Source: an uncultured Spirochaetales bacterium
GTDB lineage: Bacteria > Spirochaetota > Spirochaetia > Sphaerochaetales > Sphaerochaetaceae
DNA: 31,672 nucleotides
Direction of reading: 5' to 3'
Assembly (NCBI GenBank): GCA_934271365.1
Contig: CAKQRI010000024.1
Location: 1 to 31,672 of the forward strand
The position numbers and the translations under genes are program-made. Shown in pieces: positions 7,598 to 16,578 of this stretch. The notes beneath the pieces are model-generated. The model saw only the letters and a list, made by a program, of their open reading frames with translations. It ran no database searches and was not told the origin of the DNA. How positions within the stretch are numbered: the stretch's first letter is position 1; every line of letters begins with the position of its first letter.

Positions 7598-9109
7598 ATG
7601 GGTAATTTAATACTTCAGGGCTTAAGCACATTGAATCTTCTTTCAGGGCTTTTAATGTTTGCCGGAGTTCTCATAGGAATCATATTCGGTGCAATTCCTG
7701 GACTTTCAGGTACTCTTGGCATAATACTGTTTCTGCCATTAACAAGAAACATTGATCTTCTGAATTCTCTGATCTTCCTTGTTGGTATTTTCATCGGAGG
7801 AGAATTCGGAGGCTCGATTTCTGCGATATTGATAGGAACGCCTGGCACAAATTCTGCAGTATGCACCATGCTGGAAGGCTATCCACTAGCTAAAAAAGGA
7901 CATGCAAGAAAGGCTCTGCTTATGGCACTAGGCGCATCTACAGTAGGTGGTGTTCTCTCTGCGCTTTCACTGCTTTTCCTTGCTCCGTTTATTGCGAAGT
8001 ACACTCTTAAGTTCGGAGCTCCAGAATTCTTTGCTATTTCTGTATTCGGGCTTTCCATAATAGCATCTGTTTCTGGAAAAAGCATAGAGAAGGGATTGTT
8101 TTCAGGAGCAGTAGGCATATTGCTATCATTGATAGGCCAGGATCCTTTAAGCGGACAGCCTCGCTTTACATTCCGCAATCTGACGCTCTATAGAGGGCTT
8201 GAGCTGATTGCTCTTCTGACTGGTCTTTTTGCGCTTGCAAGCATCATAGATAAAGTCGGTGCAGCATTCAAGGCAAGTTCGGAAGCAAAGGAAATGCAGC
8301 TTAAAAAGGAAGATAAGCTGAAGTTCACAGAGTTCATTGCATATAAATCAAGGTTGCTCCTTGGTTCTCTGATAGGAATAATAATAGGAATAATACCAGG
8401 AATAGGAACAGGTGTTGCAAGCTTCTTATCCTATGATATATCAAAGCGTACATCAAAGCATCCAGAGACATATGGAACAGGGGACCTAGAGGGAATCGCA
8501 GCTGTAGAGAGCTCGAATAATGGAGTTACAGCGGCATCCCTGATTCCGCTGGTTACACTAGGTCTTCCAGGTTCACCTTCAGCTGCAGTTCTTGTTGGTG
8601 CCTTTACTATGAATGGCCTTGCTGTCGGTCCACTGCTCTTTAAAGAGTACAGCGTATTGATGTATGGTCTTATGGCTGCAATTGTAATCATGAATATAAT
8701 AATGCTTGCTGAAGGAAAGCTTCTTTCTAAATATATGGCAAAGATCACAAAGGTTCCTAATGATGTCCTTGTTCCGGTTCTGTTGGTTGTCTGTGCAGCA
8801 GGTGTAACATCTGTGAACAATAGCGGATTTGATCTTATGGTGTTTGTGACTGCAGGAATAATCAGTTATTTCCTATCTCTTCTGAAAGTGCCTCTTGTAC
8901 CTATTGTTATAGGTTTTGTTCTCGGGAATAATATGGATAGCAATCTGAGAAAGGGGTTGATTATGACACATGGAAGCTTCAGGGAATTCATTTCAAGGCC
9001 TATAACTTTCACAATCCTGGCAATTACAGTTGCATTACTTGTTTATTCTTTCATAAGAGAGGAATTACGCAAGAGAAAGAAAAAGGAGAATATTTTAGAC
9101 AATGAGTGA
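7598..9109 (+). CDS. TctA-family large permease subunit
   Basis: A 503-residue integral membrane protein, the transport channel of the tripartite system. It has the family hallmarks: GIIFGAIPGLSGTLGIILFLPLT near the N-terminus, GGEFGGSISAILIGTPGTNSAV, and a second related half with GIIPGIGTGVASFLSYD and LGLPGSPSAAVLVGAF. About eleven hydrophobic segments are visible. Transport in this family is driven by an ion gradient, not ATP. Its stop overlaps the start of the first sulfatase by eight bases, so transport and sulfatase genes appear translationally coupled. Confidence 0.93.
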   Translation: MGNLILQGLSTLNLLSGLLMFAGVLIGIIFGAIPGLSGTLGIILFLPLTRNIDLLNSLIFLVGIFIGGEFGGSISAILIGTPGTNSAVCTMLEGYPLAKKGHARKALLMALGASTVGGVLSALSLLFLAPFIAKYTLKFGAPEFFAISVFGLSIIASVSGKSIEKGLFSGAVGILLSLIGQDPLSGQPRFTFRNLTLYRGLELIALLTGLFALASIIDKVGAAFKASSEAKEMQLKKEDKLKFTEFIAYKSRLLLGSLIGIIIGIIPGIGTGVASFLSYDISKRTSKHPETYGTGDLEGIAAVESSNNGVTAASLIPLVTLGLPGSPSAAVLVGAFTMNGLAVGPLLFKEYSVLMYGLMAAIVIMNIIMLAEGKLLSKYMAKITKVPNDVLVPVLLVVCAAGVTSVNNSGFDLMVFVTAGIISYFLSLLKVPLVPIVIGFVLGNNMDSNLRKGLIMTHGSFREFISRPITFTILAITVALLVYSFIREELRKRKKKENILDNE

Positions 9110-10568
9110 TTTTGAGCAGAATCAATATGATGTTCTTTTATATATAAGCGATCAGCATACAGCAGATGCTGCAGGTTTCATTGGAGATCCTATAGTAAGA
9201 ACCCCGAATCTGGATTCCATTGCGGCTGGTAGCTTTGTTCTGGATAATGCCTATACATCCTGTCCTCTCTGTGTTCCTGCAAGAGCTTCTTTGATGACGG
9301 CCAGAATGCCATCCAATATTTCAGTATTTGGAAATGATTCTGATTTCAGAAGTGGTGAAGTCACATTCGCTCATTCCTATGCACTTAATGGGTATGATTG
9401 CAACCTGATTGGCAGAATGCATTTTGTTGGAATGGATTTCATGCATGGATTCACACGCAGGATCGGAACGGATATGACTCCAAGCTATTGGGGGTTCCCA
9501 TCCGAAAAGCGAGAGGAGCTTGGCGATTTCAGACGGGCATTATACCAGAAGCATTGCCTGGAGGTGGTTGGAAGCGGGGATTCTATTGTACAGGCTTATG
9601 ATAGGGATGTGGTAAGAGACGCAATTGATTTTTACCAGAATGACTATGATAAGCCTCAGCTTACAGTTGTTGGAACGTATGCTCCTCATTTCCCTTATGT
9701 CGCATCAGAGGATAAGATGGAACACTATAGGGAATATTTCAGAGAGCATTATACTGACGAGGTTAAGTTCTTTGATCTTCCACCTGTTGATGCAAAGGTT
9801 CAGAGAACCACTAAAGAGGATATAATTGAGCTTCGTGCTGCATATTATGCAATGATTGAGACGATGGATGAGCAGATAGGGGCTGTTTATAGAGCATATC
9901 GTGAATATCTTTCCAGAAATAATAGGAAGGGAATATTCATTTATATGTCTGATCATGGAGATCAGATAGGCTGCATGGGAATCTATGGCAAGCAGACTTT
10001 CTTTGAGAAATCCGCAAAGATTCCGCTATTGATTAAGATCGATGGTGTTGAAGGCCGCAGGATAGAAGAGGCTGTAAGCATTATGGATGTTGGTCCTACT
10101 CTGTGTGATCTGAATCAGACGGAGAGTATTCCTCTAGCAGATGGCAGATCATTTCTTAATCTGATAAAAGGTGAATCGGAAAAGGGCCGGTATGCTGTCT
10201 CAGAATTCTATGACAGCCAGATAAAGCAGTGCCAGAAGGGCTGGATGGTATTCCAGGATGGCTGGAAATATATAAGATATGATGGATATGAAGCTAAGGA
10301 TATGCTATTTGATCTTAGAACTTCAAAAGATGAGACAGAGAATTTGGCATCAGCGTATCCTGAAAAGCTTGATGAGATGAGATCTCTTCTTAAAAGCATC
10401 CCATATATCAAAGACCATGAGAGTGAATATCTGGATTGTAAGAAGAATCATAGATTCCTTGCAAAGGTGGGGAATAAACAGCACTATCTGAACGAATATA
10501 TATTCATACCGCCAAAGGAATCCATATATATATCTGATAAATGCAAGCGGCCTCATAGAGAGTGGTGA
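9102..10568 (+). CDS. Cys-type sulfatase without signal peptide (sulfatase 1)
   Basis: A 488-residue type I sulfatase that removes a sulfate ester. Metal ligands are seen in ISDQHTADA near the N-terminus and in MSDHGDQIG. The modification motif is C-V-P-A-R (Cys57), followed by ASLMTAR. The Cys should become formylglycine by action of the maturase encoded at 4813-5940. No signal peptide or membrane segment is present, so the enzyme should work in the cytoplasm on imported substrate, unlike many gut sulfatases that are exported. AAGGAG lies 13 bases ahead of the ATG. The exact sulfate ester cannot be read from the sequence. Confidence 0.93.
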   Translation: MSDFEQNQYDVLLYISDQHTADAAGFIGDPIVRTPNLDSIAAGSFVLDNAYTSCPLCVPARASLMTARMPSNISVFGNDSDFRSGEVTFAHSYALNGYDCNLIGRMHFVGMDFMHGFTRRIGTDMTPSYWGFPSEKREELGDFRRALYQKHCLEVVGSGDSIVQAYDRDVVRDAIDFYQNDYDKPQLTVVGTYAPHFPYVASEDKMEHYREYFREHYTDEVKFFDLPPVDAKVQRTTKEDIIELRAAYYAMIETMDEQIGAVYRAYREYLSRNNRKGIFIYMSDHGDQIGCMGIYGKQTFFEKSAKIPLLIKIDGVEGRRIEEAVSIMDVGPTLCDLNQTESIPLADGRSFLNLIKGESEKGRYAVSEFYDSQIKQCQKGWMVFQDGWKYIRYDGYEAKDMLFDLRTSKDETENLASAYPEKLDEMRSLLKSIPYIKDHESEYLDCKKNHRFLAKVGNKQHYLNEYIFIPPKESIYISDKCKRPHREW

Positions 10569-10571
10569 GTT

Positions 10572-11597
10572 ATGGGAATAACGATTAAGGAGATAGCAGA
10601 GAAAGCTGGAGTCTCAATCGGTACTGTTGACAGAGTGCTGCATAACAGAGGCCGATTCAGCGAGAAGACAGCAAAGCGGATCAATGAAATATGCAGTGAG
10701 TATGGCTATGTCTCGAATGCTGTAGGGCGTGCAATGTCAATGCAGCGAAACGAGAATAAGATTGCTGTTGTAATCAATAAGAAGGAAATCAATAACTTCT
10801 CATTCCTGATTCATGAAGGAGTTGAGGATTATGCATGTTCTGTCCGTGATTATAATATCTCTTTTGAGTTCCATGATATGAAGGAAAATTCAGCTGATGA
10901 GTTATCCTCTATTCTCTCATCGCTTAATCCATCGGATTATAAGGGAATCATCTTAAGGCCAATTGATGATCAGTCAGTAAATGATAACCTTCTTAGATTT
11001 TCAGGTGCCAATATTCCTATTGTGACATGCTCAGCTGAGATGAAGAACATTAAAGCAATTGCCTATGTAGGGCAGGATCATTATAAGCTAGGACGGATGC
11101 TTGGCTGTACGCTTTCTCATGTCGCAAAAGAGGAGCAGCATATCCTGATTGTCGTTGGAATGCTGAATAATACTGCACGAAAAACCAAGCTGGAAGGATT
11201 CATTGATTATCTGGAGGAGAGGGGAAAGCCATACAAAATAGAAAAGATGGTGGAGGTCACCTCCAGAGAATATGATATTCAGGAAGAAATAAAACAGGCT
11301 CTTGCTGACAATCCGGACATCAATAGCATCTATATCCATGTTGTTGATCTTATCCCATGTCTTGATGCGATCAGGGATTATAAGAAATTCAGGGGACTGG
11401 TCTATTCATATGGCCATCCCAAATTCACTCAGCCGTATATAAAAAGCGGGGCTTTGGACTTTGCTGTGTATGAGAATCCATATGAGCAGGGATATAAAGC
11501 AGGCGAGGCCATGTTCAGCTATCTTCTTTATGGAAGGGTTCCTGAAAACGGCAAGCATATTATAGGAGGGTTCATTGCCTTTGATGAAAACTGCTGA
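10572..11597 (+). CDS. LacI-family transcriptional regulator
   Basis: A 341-residue repressor-type protein. Residues 3-50 form the LacI helix-turn-helix and hinge start (TIKEIAEKAGVSIGTVDRVLHNRGR, then a segment ending YVSNAVGRAMS). The remainder is a periplasmic-binding-protein fold that senses a sugar-like ligand, of the type seen in RbsR-like regulators (IAVVIN, ILRPIDDQ, ALADNPDINSIYIH). It starts four bases after sulfatase 1, and its end overlaps the next gene. It probably controls the operon it lies in; the palindromes at 6045-6057 and 6059-6074 are candidate sites. The ligand is unknown, perhaps the desulfated product. Confidence 0.9.
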   Translation: MGITIKEIAEKAGVSIGTVDRVLHNRGRFSEKTAKRINEICSEYGYVSNAVGRAMSMQRNENKIAVVINKKEINNFSFLIHEGVEDYACSVRDYNISFEFHDMKENSADELSSILSSLNPSDYKGIILRPIDDQSVNDNLLRFSGANIPIVTCSAEMKNIKAIAYVGQDHYKLGRMLGCTLSHVAKEEQHILIVVGMLNNTARKTKLEGFIDYLEERGKPYKIEKMVEVTSREYDIQEEIKQALADNPDINSIYIHVVDLIPCLDAIRDYKKFRGLVYSYGHPKFTQPYIKSGALDFAVYENPYEQGYKAGEAMFSYLLYGRVPENGKHIIGGFIAFDENC

Positions 11598-12495
11598 TTT
11601 CTCATTTTTAGATATTCCTGGCAAGCCTATAAAAGTCACAGGAAAGAGAATGGCTTTCACCGTGCAGCCTGAAAGAGGCTTGGATATATCATCTCTTTAC
11701 TATAAAGATATTCCTATCGCCTACAATGCTCCTGATGAGATTGCCTCATCTTCATGCTTTTCTTATAGGGAAGGCGAGTTCCAGCGCAATATGGTGTTCG
11801 GGCTTCTGACTACATGCGGGCTTGAGAATGCAGGCCCTGATCAGTTTTCAGAGGAAGGAAAATACTGGTCTAAGCATGGTAGCCTGAACTATAGTCCAGC
11901 AATTGATGTTACAGCTCAGAAAACAGATAAAGGTATTATGATAAGCGGTGATATAGTTGGAAACAGGTTCCATAAGCACCACTTTAATCTTCATAGGACA
12001 ATATTATTTGATGATGAAGAAAACAGGATTTCAGTTGTTGATGATGTCTATAATCCTGGCTCTGATGATCAGATCTGCATAATGTATCACTATAATGTTG
12101 GAGCGCCTTTTCTTTCTCCCGCATGCAAGTTAATGCTTCCAGATACTGATGTTACCCCGAAGAATGCTGACGCGGCAGAGTTTCTTCCTGATCTTCTTAA
12201 TGTTTCAGCCCCATCAGATGAACAGAAACCTCATGTGTTTTATACAGACAACAGTTATGCAGAGATTACCAATAATGAGCTGGGGCTTTCGTTTGTATTG
12301 TCTTCAGATAGCTCATCGCTTCCCAAAATGGATATATGGAAGAATCTTAGACCTGATTTGTATGTTATGTCTCTGGAGCCATGCAATGCTTTTCCATATG
12401 GCAGGCTTGTCCAGCAGAAAAGGGGGAACTATAGGATTCTCAGGAAAGGTGAGCATATAGAATATAGGACAGAAATCAGGATAAAGGAGAAATAG
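11575..12495 (+). CDS. DUF4432 galactose-mutarotase-like protein
   Basis: About 306 residues. The segment GLLTTCGLENAGP and the following acidic and His-rich stretch (KHGSLNYSPA) are typical of the DUF4432 family, whose fold is that of galactose mutarotases; RGLDISSLYYKDIPIAY fits the N-terminal part. The family is linked to sugar catabolism, and individual reactions are mostly undefined. A TTG at 11575 sits four bases after AGGAGGG; an ATG at 11584 is the alternative and gives 303 residues. Either way it overlaps the end of the regulator gene, as in a coupled operon. In this context it could act on the anomeric form of a desulfated sugar. Confidence 0.75.
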   Translation: MPLMKTADFSFLDIPGKPIKVTGKRMAFTVQPERGLDISSLYYKDIPIAYNAPDEIASSSCFSYREGEFQRNMVFGLLTTCGLENAGPDQFSEEGKYWSKHGSLNYSPAIDVTAQKTDKGIMISGDIVGNRFHKHHFNLHRTILFDDEENRISVVDDVYNPGSDDQICIMYHYNVGAPFLSPACKLMLPDTDVTPKNADAAEFLPDLLNVSAPSDEQKPHVFYTDNSYAEITNNELGLSFVLSSDSSSLPKMDIWKNLRPDLYVMSLEPCNAFPYGRLVQQKRGNYRILRKGEHIEYRTEIRIKEK

Positions 12496-12498
12496 CAT

Positions 12499-13869
12499 AT
12501 GACAGGAAATGAAAGAAGACCGAATATTGTAGTATTCTTTTCCGATCAGCAGAGAGCTGATACCATAGGACTCTATGGCAATGAGCCAAGTATAACACCT
12601 AATCTTGATGCTTTAGGGCATAGTGGCATAGTATTCCAGAATGCCTTTACACCTCAGCCTGTCTGCGGACCATTCAGATCATGCCTTCAGAGTGGACTGT
12701 ATCCTACAGAAACAGGATGCTTCACTAACCAGATAATGCTGCCACATAATATAAAGACATTGGCTGATTATTTCTATGAAGCGGGCTATGACTGTGGCTA
12801 TGTGGGAAAATGGCATCTTGCATCAGATGGAGAGATGGAGAAGAAACCGGTTATTGATTTCCAGCATAGTGCTATACCTCCAGAGTATAGAGGAGGATAT
12901 AAGGGATTCTGGAGGGTTTCTGATATTCTTGAATTCACTTCTCATGGCTATGGTGGATATGTATTTGACGAAAATATGAAGAAGCATGTCTTTGAGAATT
13001 ATAGATGTGATGCAATAACAGAATATGGCCTTGAATATCTTGATCAGATTCCATCAGATAGACCATTCTTCCTGACTATCTCACATATTGAATCCCATCA
13101 CCAGAACGATAGAAACCACTATGAAGGTCCAGATGGCTCTAAAGAAAGATTCAGAGGCTGTCATATTCCAGAGGACCTTACATCTATTCCTGGTGGTGAT
13201 TATGAGGCAGAGTATCCTGATTATCTTGGTCAGGTTGCTAGCCTAGATGAGAATCTTGGAAGGGTGATTGCTAAGCTTAAGGCTTTAGGAGTTTATGATG
13301 ATACAGTAGTGGTTTATCTCTCTGATCATGGTTCTCATTTCAGAACGCGGAACAGGGATGAAAATCTTTGCGGTTATGATGATTATAAGAGAACAGGCCA
13401 TGATGCAGCTCTGAAAGTTCCATTGGTGATTGGTGGTGGAGCTGTGAAAGATCATATAGAAGTTAAAGATCTTGTAAGCACAGCGGGCATGGCTAAGACT
13501 CTTATCGCAATAGCCGGTGTGGATGTTGGTGATAAGATGATTGGTGAGAATCTCCTTGATGTTGCCCATGGAAAGCTATGCAATAGGAAGAATGAGGTAT
13601 TTGCCCAGATTTCAGAAAGCCGTGTAGGCAGGGTCCTGAGAACTGAAAGATATCTTTTAGGCGTGGTTGCAAAAGGATTATATGGCGGTAAGTATAAGGA
13701 TTCAGATGAATATGAGGTGGATTATTTCTATGATATGGAATCAGATCCTTACCAGCTGGATGATGTGAAGGATAAGCCTGAGTATCATAGTATTATAAGA
13801 GAGCTTTCTGATGAGCTGGAGAGAGTCATATATAAGGAAGAGCATAAGAAGTCAAAGATTATGTTCTGA
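12499..13869 (+). CDS. Cys-type sulfatase without signal peptide (sulfatase 2)
   Basis: A 456-residue type I sulfatase. Metal sites are FFSDQQRADT and LSDHGSHF. The modification motif is C-G-P-F-R (Cys56), which fits C-x-P-x-R, but a bulky Phe replaces the usual small residue (S or A) before the Arg. GKWHL lies further on, as in most of the family. No signal peptide is present, so it too should be cytoplasmic. It differs strongly from sulfatase 1, so the two probably remove sulfate from different positions or sugars. AAGGAG precedes the ATG, three bases after the DUF4432 stop. It is the last gene before a probable new promoter. Confidence 0.92.
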   Translation: MTGNERRPNIVVFFSDQQRADTIGLYGNEPSITPNLDALGHSGIVFQNAFTPQPVCGPFRSCLQSGLYPTETGCFTNQIMLPHNIKTLADYFYEAGYDCGYVGKWHLASDGEMEKKPVIDFQHSAIPPEYRGGYKGFWRVSDILEFTSHGYGGYVFDENMKKHVFENYRCDAITEYGLEYLDQIPSDRPFFLTISHIESHHQNDRNHYEGPDGSKERFRGCHIPEDLTSIPGGDYEAEYPDYLGQVASLDENLGRVIAKLKALGVYDDTVVVYLSDHGSHFRTRNRDENLCGYDDYKRTGHDAALKVPLVIGGGAVKDHIEVKDLVSTAGMAKTLIAIAGVDVGDKMIGENLLDVAHGKLCNRKNEVFAQISESRVGRVLRTERYLLGVVAKGLYGGKYKDSDEYEVDYFYDMESDPYQLDDVKDKPEYHSIIRELSDELERVIYKEEHKKSKIMF

Positions 13870-13912
13870 ATCTAAAGACTTAGATTGCTAATGCAGCTCT
13901 TTGTGCTATTAT
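13869..13912 (+). promoter_or_regulatory. Palindrome and candidate promoter
   Basis: AATCTAA (13869-13875) and TTAGATT (13880-13886) form a perfect seven-base inverted repeat starting within the sulfatase stop codon, with no T run behind it. It overlaps a -35-like TTGCTA (13885-13890), which is 16 bases from TATTAT (13907-13912). This looks like a separate promoter with an overlapping operator for the next gene. Confidence 0.4.
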
Positions 13913-13940
13913 AACTCTGTTGATAGAAGTGAGGTAATAA

Positions 13941-14702
13941 ATGGAGCTTTCAATAAGACGGAACCATGAAGCAGCTGTAAGCAAATCAGGTGCAGATGAG
14001 GTATATATCGTTTTTGCAGATGAATATGAAGAAGGTGATGAAATTGTATTCAATCCGGATTCAGCTGGTTACTACCTTCTGGATCTGGGCTTAGGCAAGA
14101 ATATTCTATATAGTGATGGCAATATCTTCACTTTCCCTATTCCGTTTGGGGAGAAGAGGTTTCCTTATAACCCTGAGTCATTCGGCGGGGCCCTTCACTA
14201 TCTTTATGCAAGACGTGCATTTGATTTCGAGCTCTCATATAGAAATGTCTCTGAAAATGTCTATGACTGGCATGGTAACAGCACAATGTTCCCTCATTCA
14301 AAAGCTAATATAGAAACAAGAGGAGAGAGCGTATTTGCGTCTAGAAATGCATTTGATGGCGTTGTAGCATCATCAGGTCATGGCAAATGGCCATATGAGA
14401 GCTGGGGAATAAACAGGGATCCTAATGCAGAGCTTTCCCTTGATTTCGGCAGGGAAGTTACAATAGATCGCATAGTATTCTATACAAGGGCAGATTTTCC
14501 TCATGATGCATGGTGGGATAATGCTACGATTGCTTTTTCTGATGGCTCTGAGCTGGAGTTCCCGCTTGAGAAGAAGGATGGGGCTCAGACATTTGAGATT
14601 GAGCCTAGAAAGGTATCCTCACTTGTACTGAAGGAACTTATAAAGAGTTATGATCCATCACCGTTCCCAGCTCTTATCCAGCTGATGGCTTTTGGTGAAT
14701 AA
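13941..14702 (+). CDS. Galactose-binding-like (F5/8 type C-like) protein, cytoplasmic
   Basis: A 253-residue protein with no signal peptide. The C-terminal half (about residues 120-253) reads like a discoidin/carbohydrate-binding jelly roll: ASRNAFDG, ESWGINRDPNAELSLDFGREVTIDRIVFYTRADFPHDAWWDNATIAFSDGS, and LVLKELIKS. The N-terminal half (FNPDSAGYYLLDLGLG...FTFPIPFGEKR) is also beta-rich and may be a second related domain. No catalytic motif is seen. GAGGT lies ahead of the ATG. It follows the sulfatase operon but has its own candidate promoter and terminator. It may bind the same sugar inside the cell; no enzyme function can be assigned. Confidence 0.7.
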   Translation: MELSIRRNHEAAVSKSGADEVYIVFADEYEEGDEIVFNPDSAGYYLLDLGLGKNILYSDGNIFTFPIPFGEKRFPYNPESFGGALHYLYARRAFDFELSYRNVSENVYDWHGNSTMFPHSKANIETRGESVFASRNAFDGVVASSGHGKWPYESWGINRDPNAELSLDFGREVTIDRIVFYTRADFPHDAWWDNATIAFSDGSELEFPLEKKDGAQTFEIEPRKVSSLVLKELIKSYDPSPFPALIQLMAFGE

Positions 14703-14713
14703 ATCTATTAAGT

Positions 14714-14747
14714 AAGGCTCTGCGGAAAAGAAATGCAGAGCCTTTTC
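14714..14747 (+). terminator. Rho-independent terminator
   Basis: A perfect ten-base-pair stem, AAGGCTCTGC (14714-14723) with GCAGAGCCTT (14735-14744), with an 11-base loop and T run. It ends the sulfated-substrate locus. Confidence 0.85.
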
Positions 14748-14796
14748 ATTCCTCTAATGTTTACTTTTCTCTGCCATTGAATAAAAATAAGATGCA

Positions 14797-16068
14797 ATGA
14801 GAAAAATTCTATCAGTAGCATTGATTGCGATTTTATTTGCATCATGCAGCACAACACGTGATTATATATCGGATTATACGCTATCTGAGACAGTCCCTCT
14901 TGAAGAGAAGCTGGATTACTATGGCGGAAAGAAGGTTTCTGTAGATCTTCCTGAAATGTTCTTCACCGGAGAGGAATGGCTAGAGCGTATGACAGAGCTT
15001 GCTTCTTCTGCAGAAGACTATATCCTGATCTCGACATTTCTTGGATCTTCCAGCGAGCTGACTGAGCCTTTCTATAAGATTCTGATGGATAAGGCATCTT
15101 CGGGTGTTGATGTATATTTCATAATGGATGGCACATCATCATATGACATGACAGAGTCTCAGTATTATATGACACCACTATACTTTCTCAGGGAAGCAGG
15201 TGTTCATCTGCTTGAATATAATCCAATGAGTGCAATGCATATAGCAAAGCCGTCATCGCTTATACAGAGAGACCATAGGAAGCTATTCGTAGTTGATGGA
15301 AAGTGGGCCGCAATCGGAGGCATGAATATAAATTACATCTCGCTTGGAGCAGGGAAGGGTAGAACACAGAGAGATAGCATGTATCTATTCTCTTCTCCAT
15401 CTCTATCATCGGCTCTGATTGAGGAGTTTGCAGCAATCTGGAATGCTTCTTCTGTAGAGAAGATTGATGAGGACCGATTCAATAGAGATGAGAGCGATAA
15501 CGGCAGCTACAGTGCATATCTGTTTAACTATGGAACAGGAAGCAATGATTCTATATCCGGTCTCTATGGCTCTCTTTTTGCATCAGCTGAGGAAGAGATG
15601 ATAATCCTTCCTTATCTTCCTATTCTGGATAAGAAGATGGAAAAGGCTGTAAGCCTGGCATCGGAGCGGGGCGTTGATATAAAAATCTATATGGATATAG
15701 ATAGTCGAGGCTATGCAATGAATGGAATGAGTTATTATCTTCCGTCTCTTATCCGTAATACCGGGGCTGAAATCTATCTTGTTCATACAGATGAGAATGG
15801 TACAGAGCTTCCGCTTATGCATGAGAAGCTGATGATTATTGACTCCAGATATGTCCTTATTGGTTCTACGAACTTCAATTTCAGATCAATGGGACTTTCT
15901 TATGAGATCTCGCTTCTGATTGACAGCCCTGAGCTAGCAGAGAAGCTCAAGGAGCATGTAAAGGAAAGAACATCCTCTGCTGTTCTGCTTACAGCAGAGG
16001 ATGCAGATAGAATGAAGAAGGAATATGGAAGCCTCTTCAGCTATCTCTTTATGTATTATGGAGGCTGA
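14797..16068 (+). CDS. Phospholipase D / cardiolipin-synthase-like lipoprotein
   Basis: A 423-residue lipoprotein: signal MRKILSVALIAILFASC with a lipobox Cys at 17. Two HKD motifs are complete, HRKLFVVDGKWAAIGGMN (His160, Lys162, Asp167) and HEKLMIIDSRYVLIGSTN (His342, Lys344, Asp349), so the enzyme should be an active phosphodiesterase or phosphatidyltransferase. Cardiolipin synthases usually have N-terminal membrane helices; this one is a lipoprotein and so probably works on the periplasmic side. No ribosome binding site precedes the ATG. A weak promoter (TTTACT 14760-14765, TAAAAA 14782-14787) would start the mRNA close to the ATG, so it may be leaderless. Two small exported proteins follow in the same operon. 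Confidence 0.88.
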   Translation: MRKILSVALIAILFASCSTTRDYISDYTLSETVPLEEKLDYYGGKKVSVDLPEMFFTGEEWLERMTELASSAEDYILISTFLGSSSELTEPFYKILMDKASSGVDVYFIMDGTSSYDMTESQYYMTPLYFLREAGVHLLEYNPMSAMHIAKPSSLIQRDHRKLFVVDGKWAAIGGMNINYISLGAGKGRTQRDSMYLFSSPSLSSALIEEFAAIWNASSVEKIDEDRFNRDESDNGSYSAYLFNYGTGSNDSISGLYGSLFASAEEEMIILPYLPILDKKMEKAVSLASERGVDIKIYMDIDSRGYAMNGMSYYLPSLIRNTGAEIYLVHTDENGTELPLMHEKLMIIDSRYVLIGSTNFNFRSMGLSYEISLLIDSPELAEKLKEHVKERTSSAVLLTAEDADRMKKEYGSLFSYLFMYYGG

Positions 16069-16070
16069 TC

Positions 16071-16577
16071 ATGAAGAGATTGATTATCGCTGCTATGATT
16101 TTAGTGTCAATTGCTGTGCCACTATCAGCTAATCCTGGTTTTGGCTATAGTCTGGCACCTGTTGGAGAGAGAAGTACAGATGGCTCAGAATTCGGAGCGC
16201 TTGCAATGTCTGTTTCTTTTTCTCCGTATGTAGAGCTTCACCTCTTTGATATGGATGCCGAGGTCATGCTCTCTTATACTTCTCCGTTTTTCAATGGAGT
16301 TAAGATTAGGCTTTCTTCTCCTGTTTTCAAGACAGAAAAGCATCCATTCAACTTCATGTTCCCTAATTCCGTATCATGGGCACCAAAGATTTCAGCAGGA
16401 GCTGAGTACAGAATGAGGGATGAATGGTCTCTCTATTTCTCTTTATCTCCATTCTCATTTTTCGATACCGGTTTCGGCTATGAGTTCTTTTCACCTTATG
16501 GATTGTATGACTTTAAGAGGCAGAGCTGGGGATGGGGAATCTATATAATGCGTTTTTCTGTTTATTTTGGAGGCTGA
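16071..16577 (+). CDS. Exported beta-barrel-like protein
   Basis: A 168-residue protein with a signal peptide (MKRLIIAAMILVSIAVPLSA, cleavage before Asn21). The mature part alternates hydrophobic and polar residues with many aromatics (ALAMSVSFSPYVELHLF, EWSLYFSLSPFSFFD) and ends RFSVYFGG, all consistent with a small outer-membrane barrel, though I do not recognise a family. Its GGAGG lies inside the last codons of the phospholipase gene, two bases beyond whose stop it starts. Function unknown; the neighbours suggest an envelope role. Confidence 0.65.
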   Translation: MKRLIIAAMILVSIAVPLSANPGFGYSLAPVGERSTDGSEFGALAMSVSFSPYVELHLFDMDAEVMLSYTSPFFNGVKIRLSSPVFKTEKHPFNFMFPNSVSWAPKISAGAEYRMRDEWSLYFSLSPFSFFDTGFGYEFFSPYGLYDFKRQSWGWGIYIMRFSVYFGG

Positions 16578-16578
16578 T

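Noticed and set aside
6094..9109. A citrate or tricarboxylate uptake system in the strict sense.
   Set aside because: The family is certain but the classical substrate is not supported; the operon encodes sulfatases and sugar-type proteins, and no citrate-metabolism gene.
16567..16578. TTG start for the second barrel-like protein, giving four extra residues.
   Set aside because: The TTG lies inside the ribosome binding site of the ATG at 16579, which also gives a clean signal peptide.
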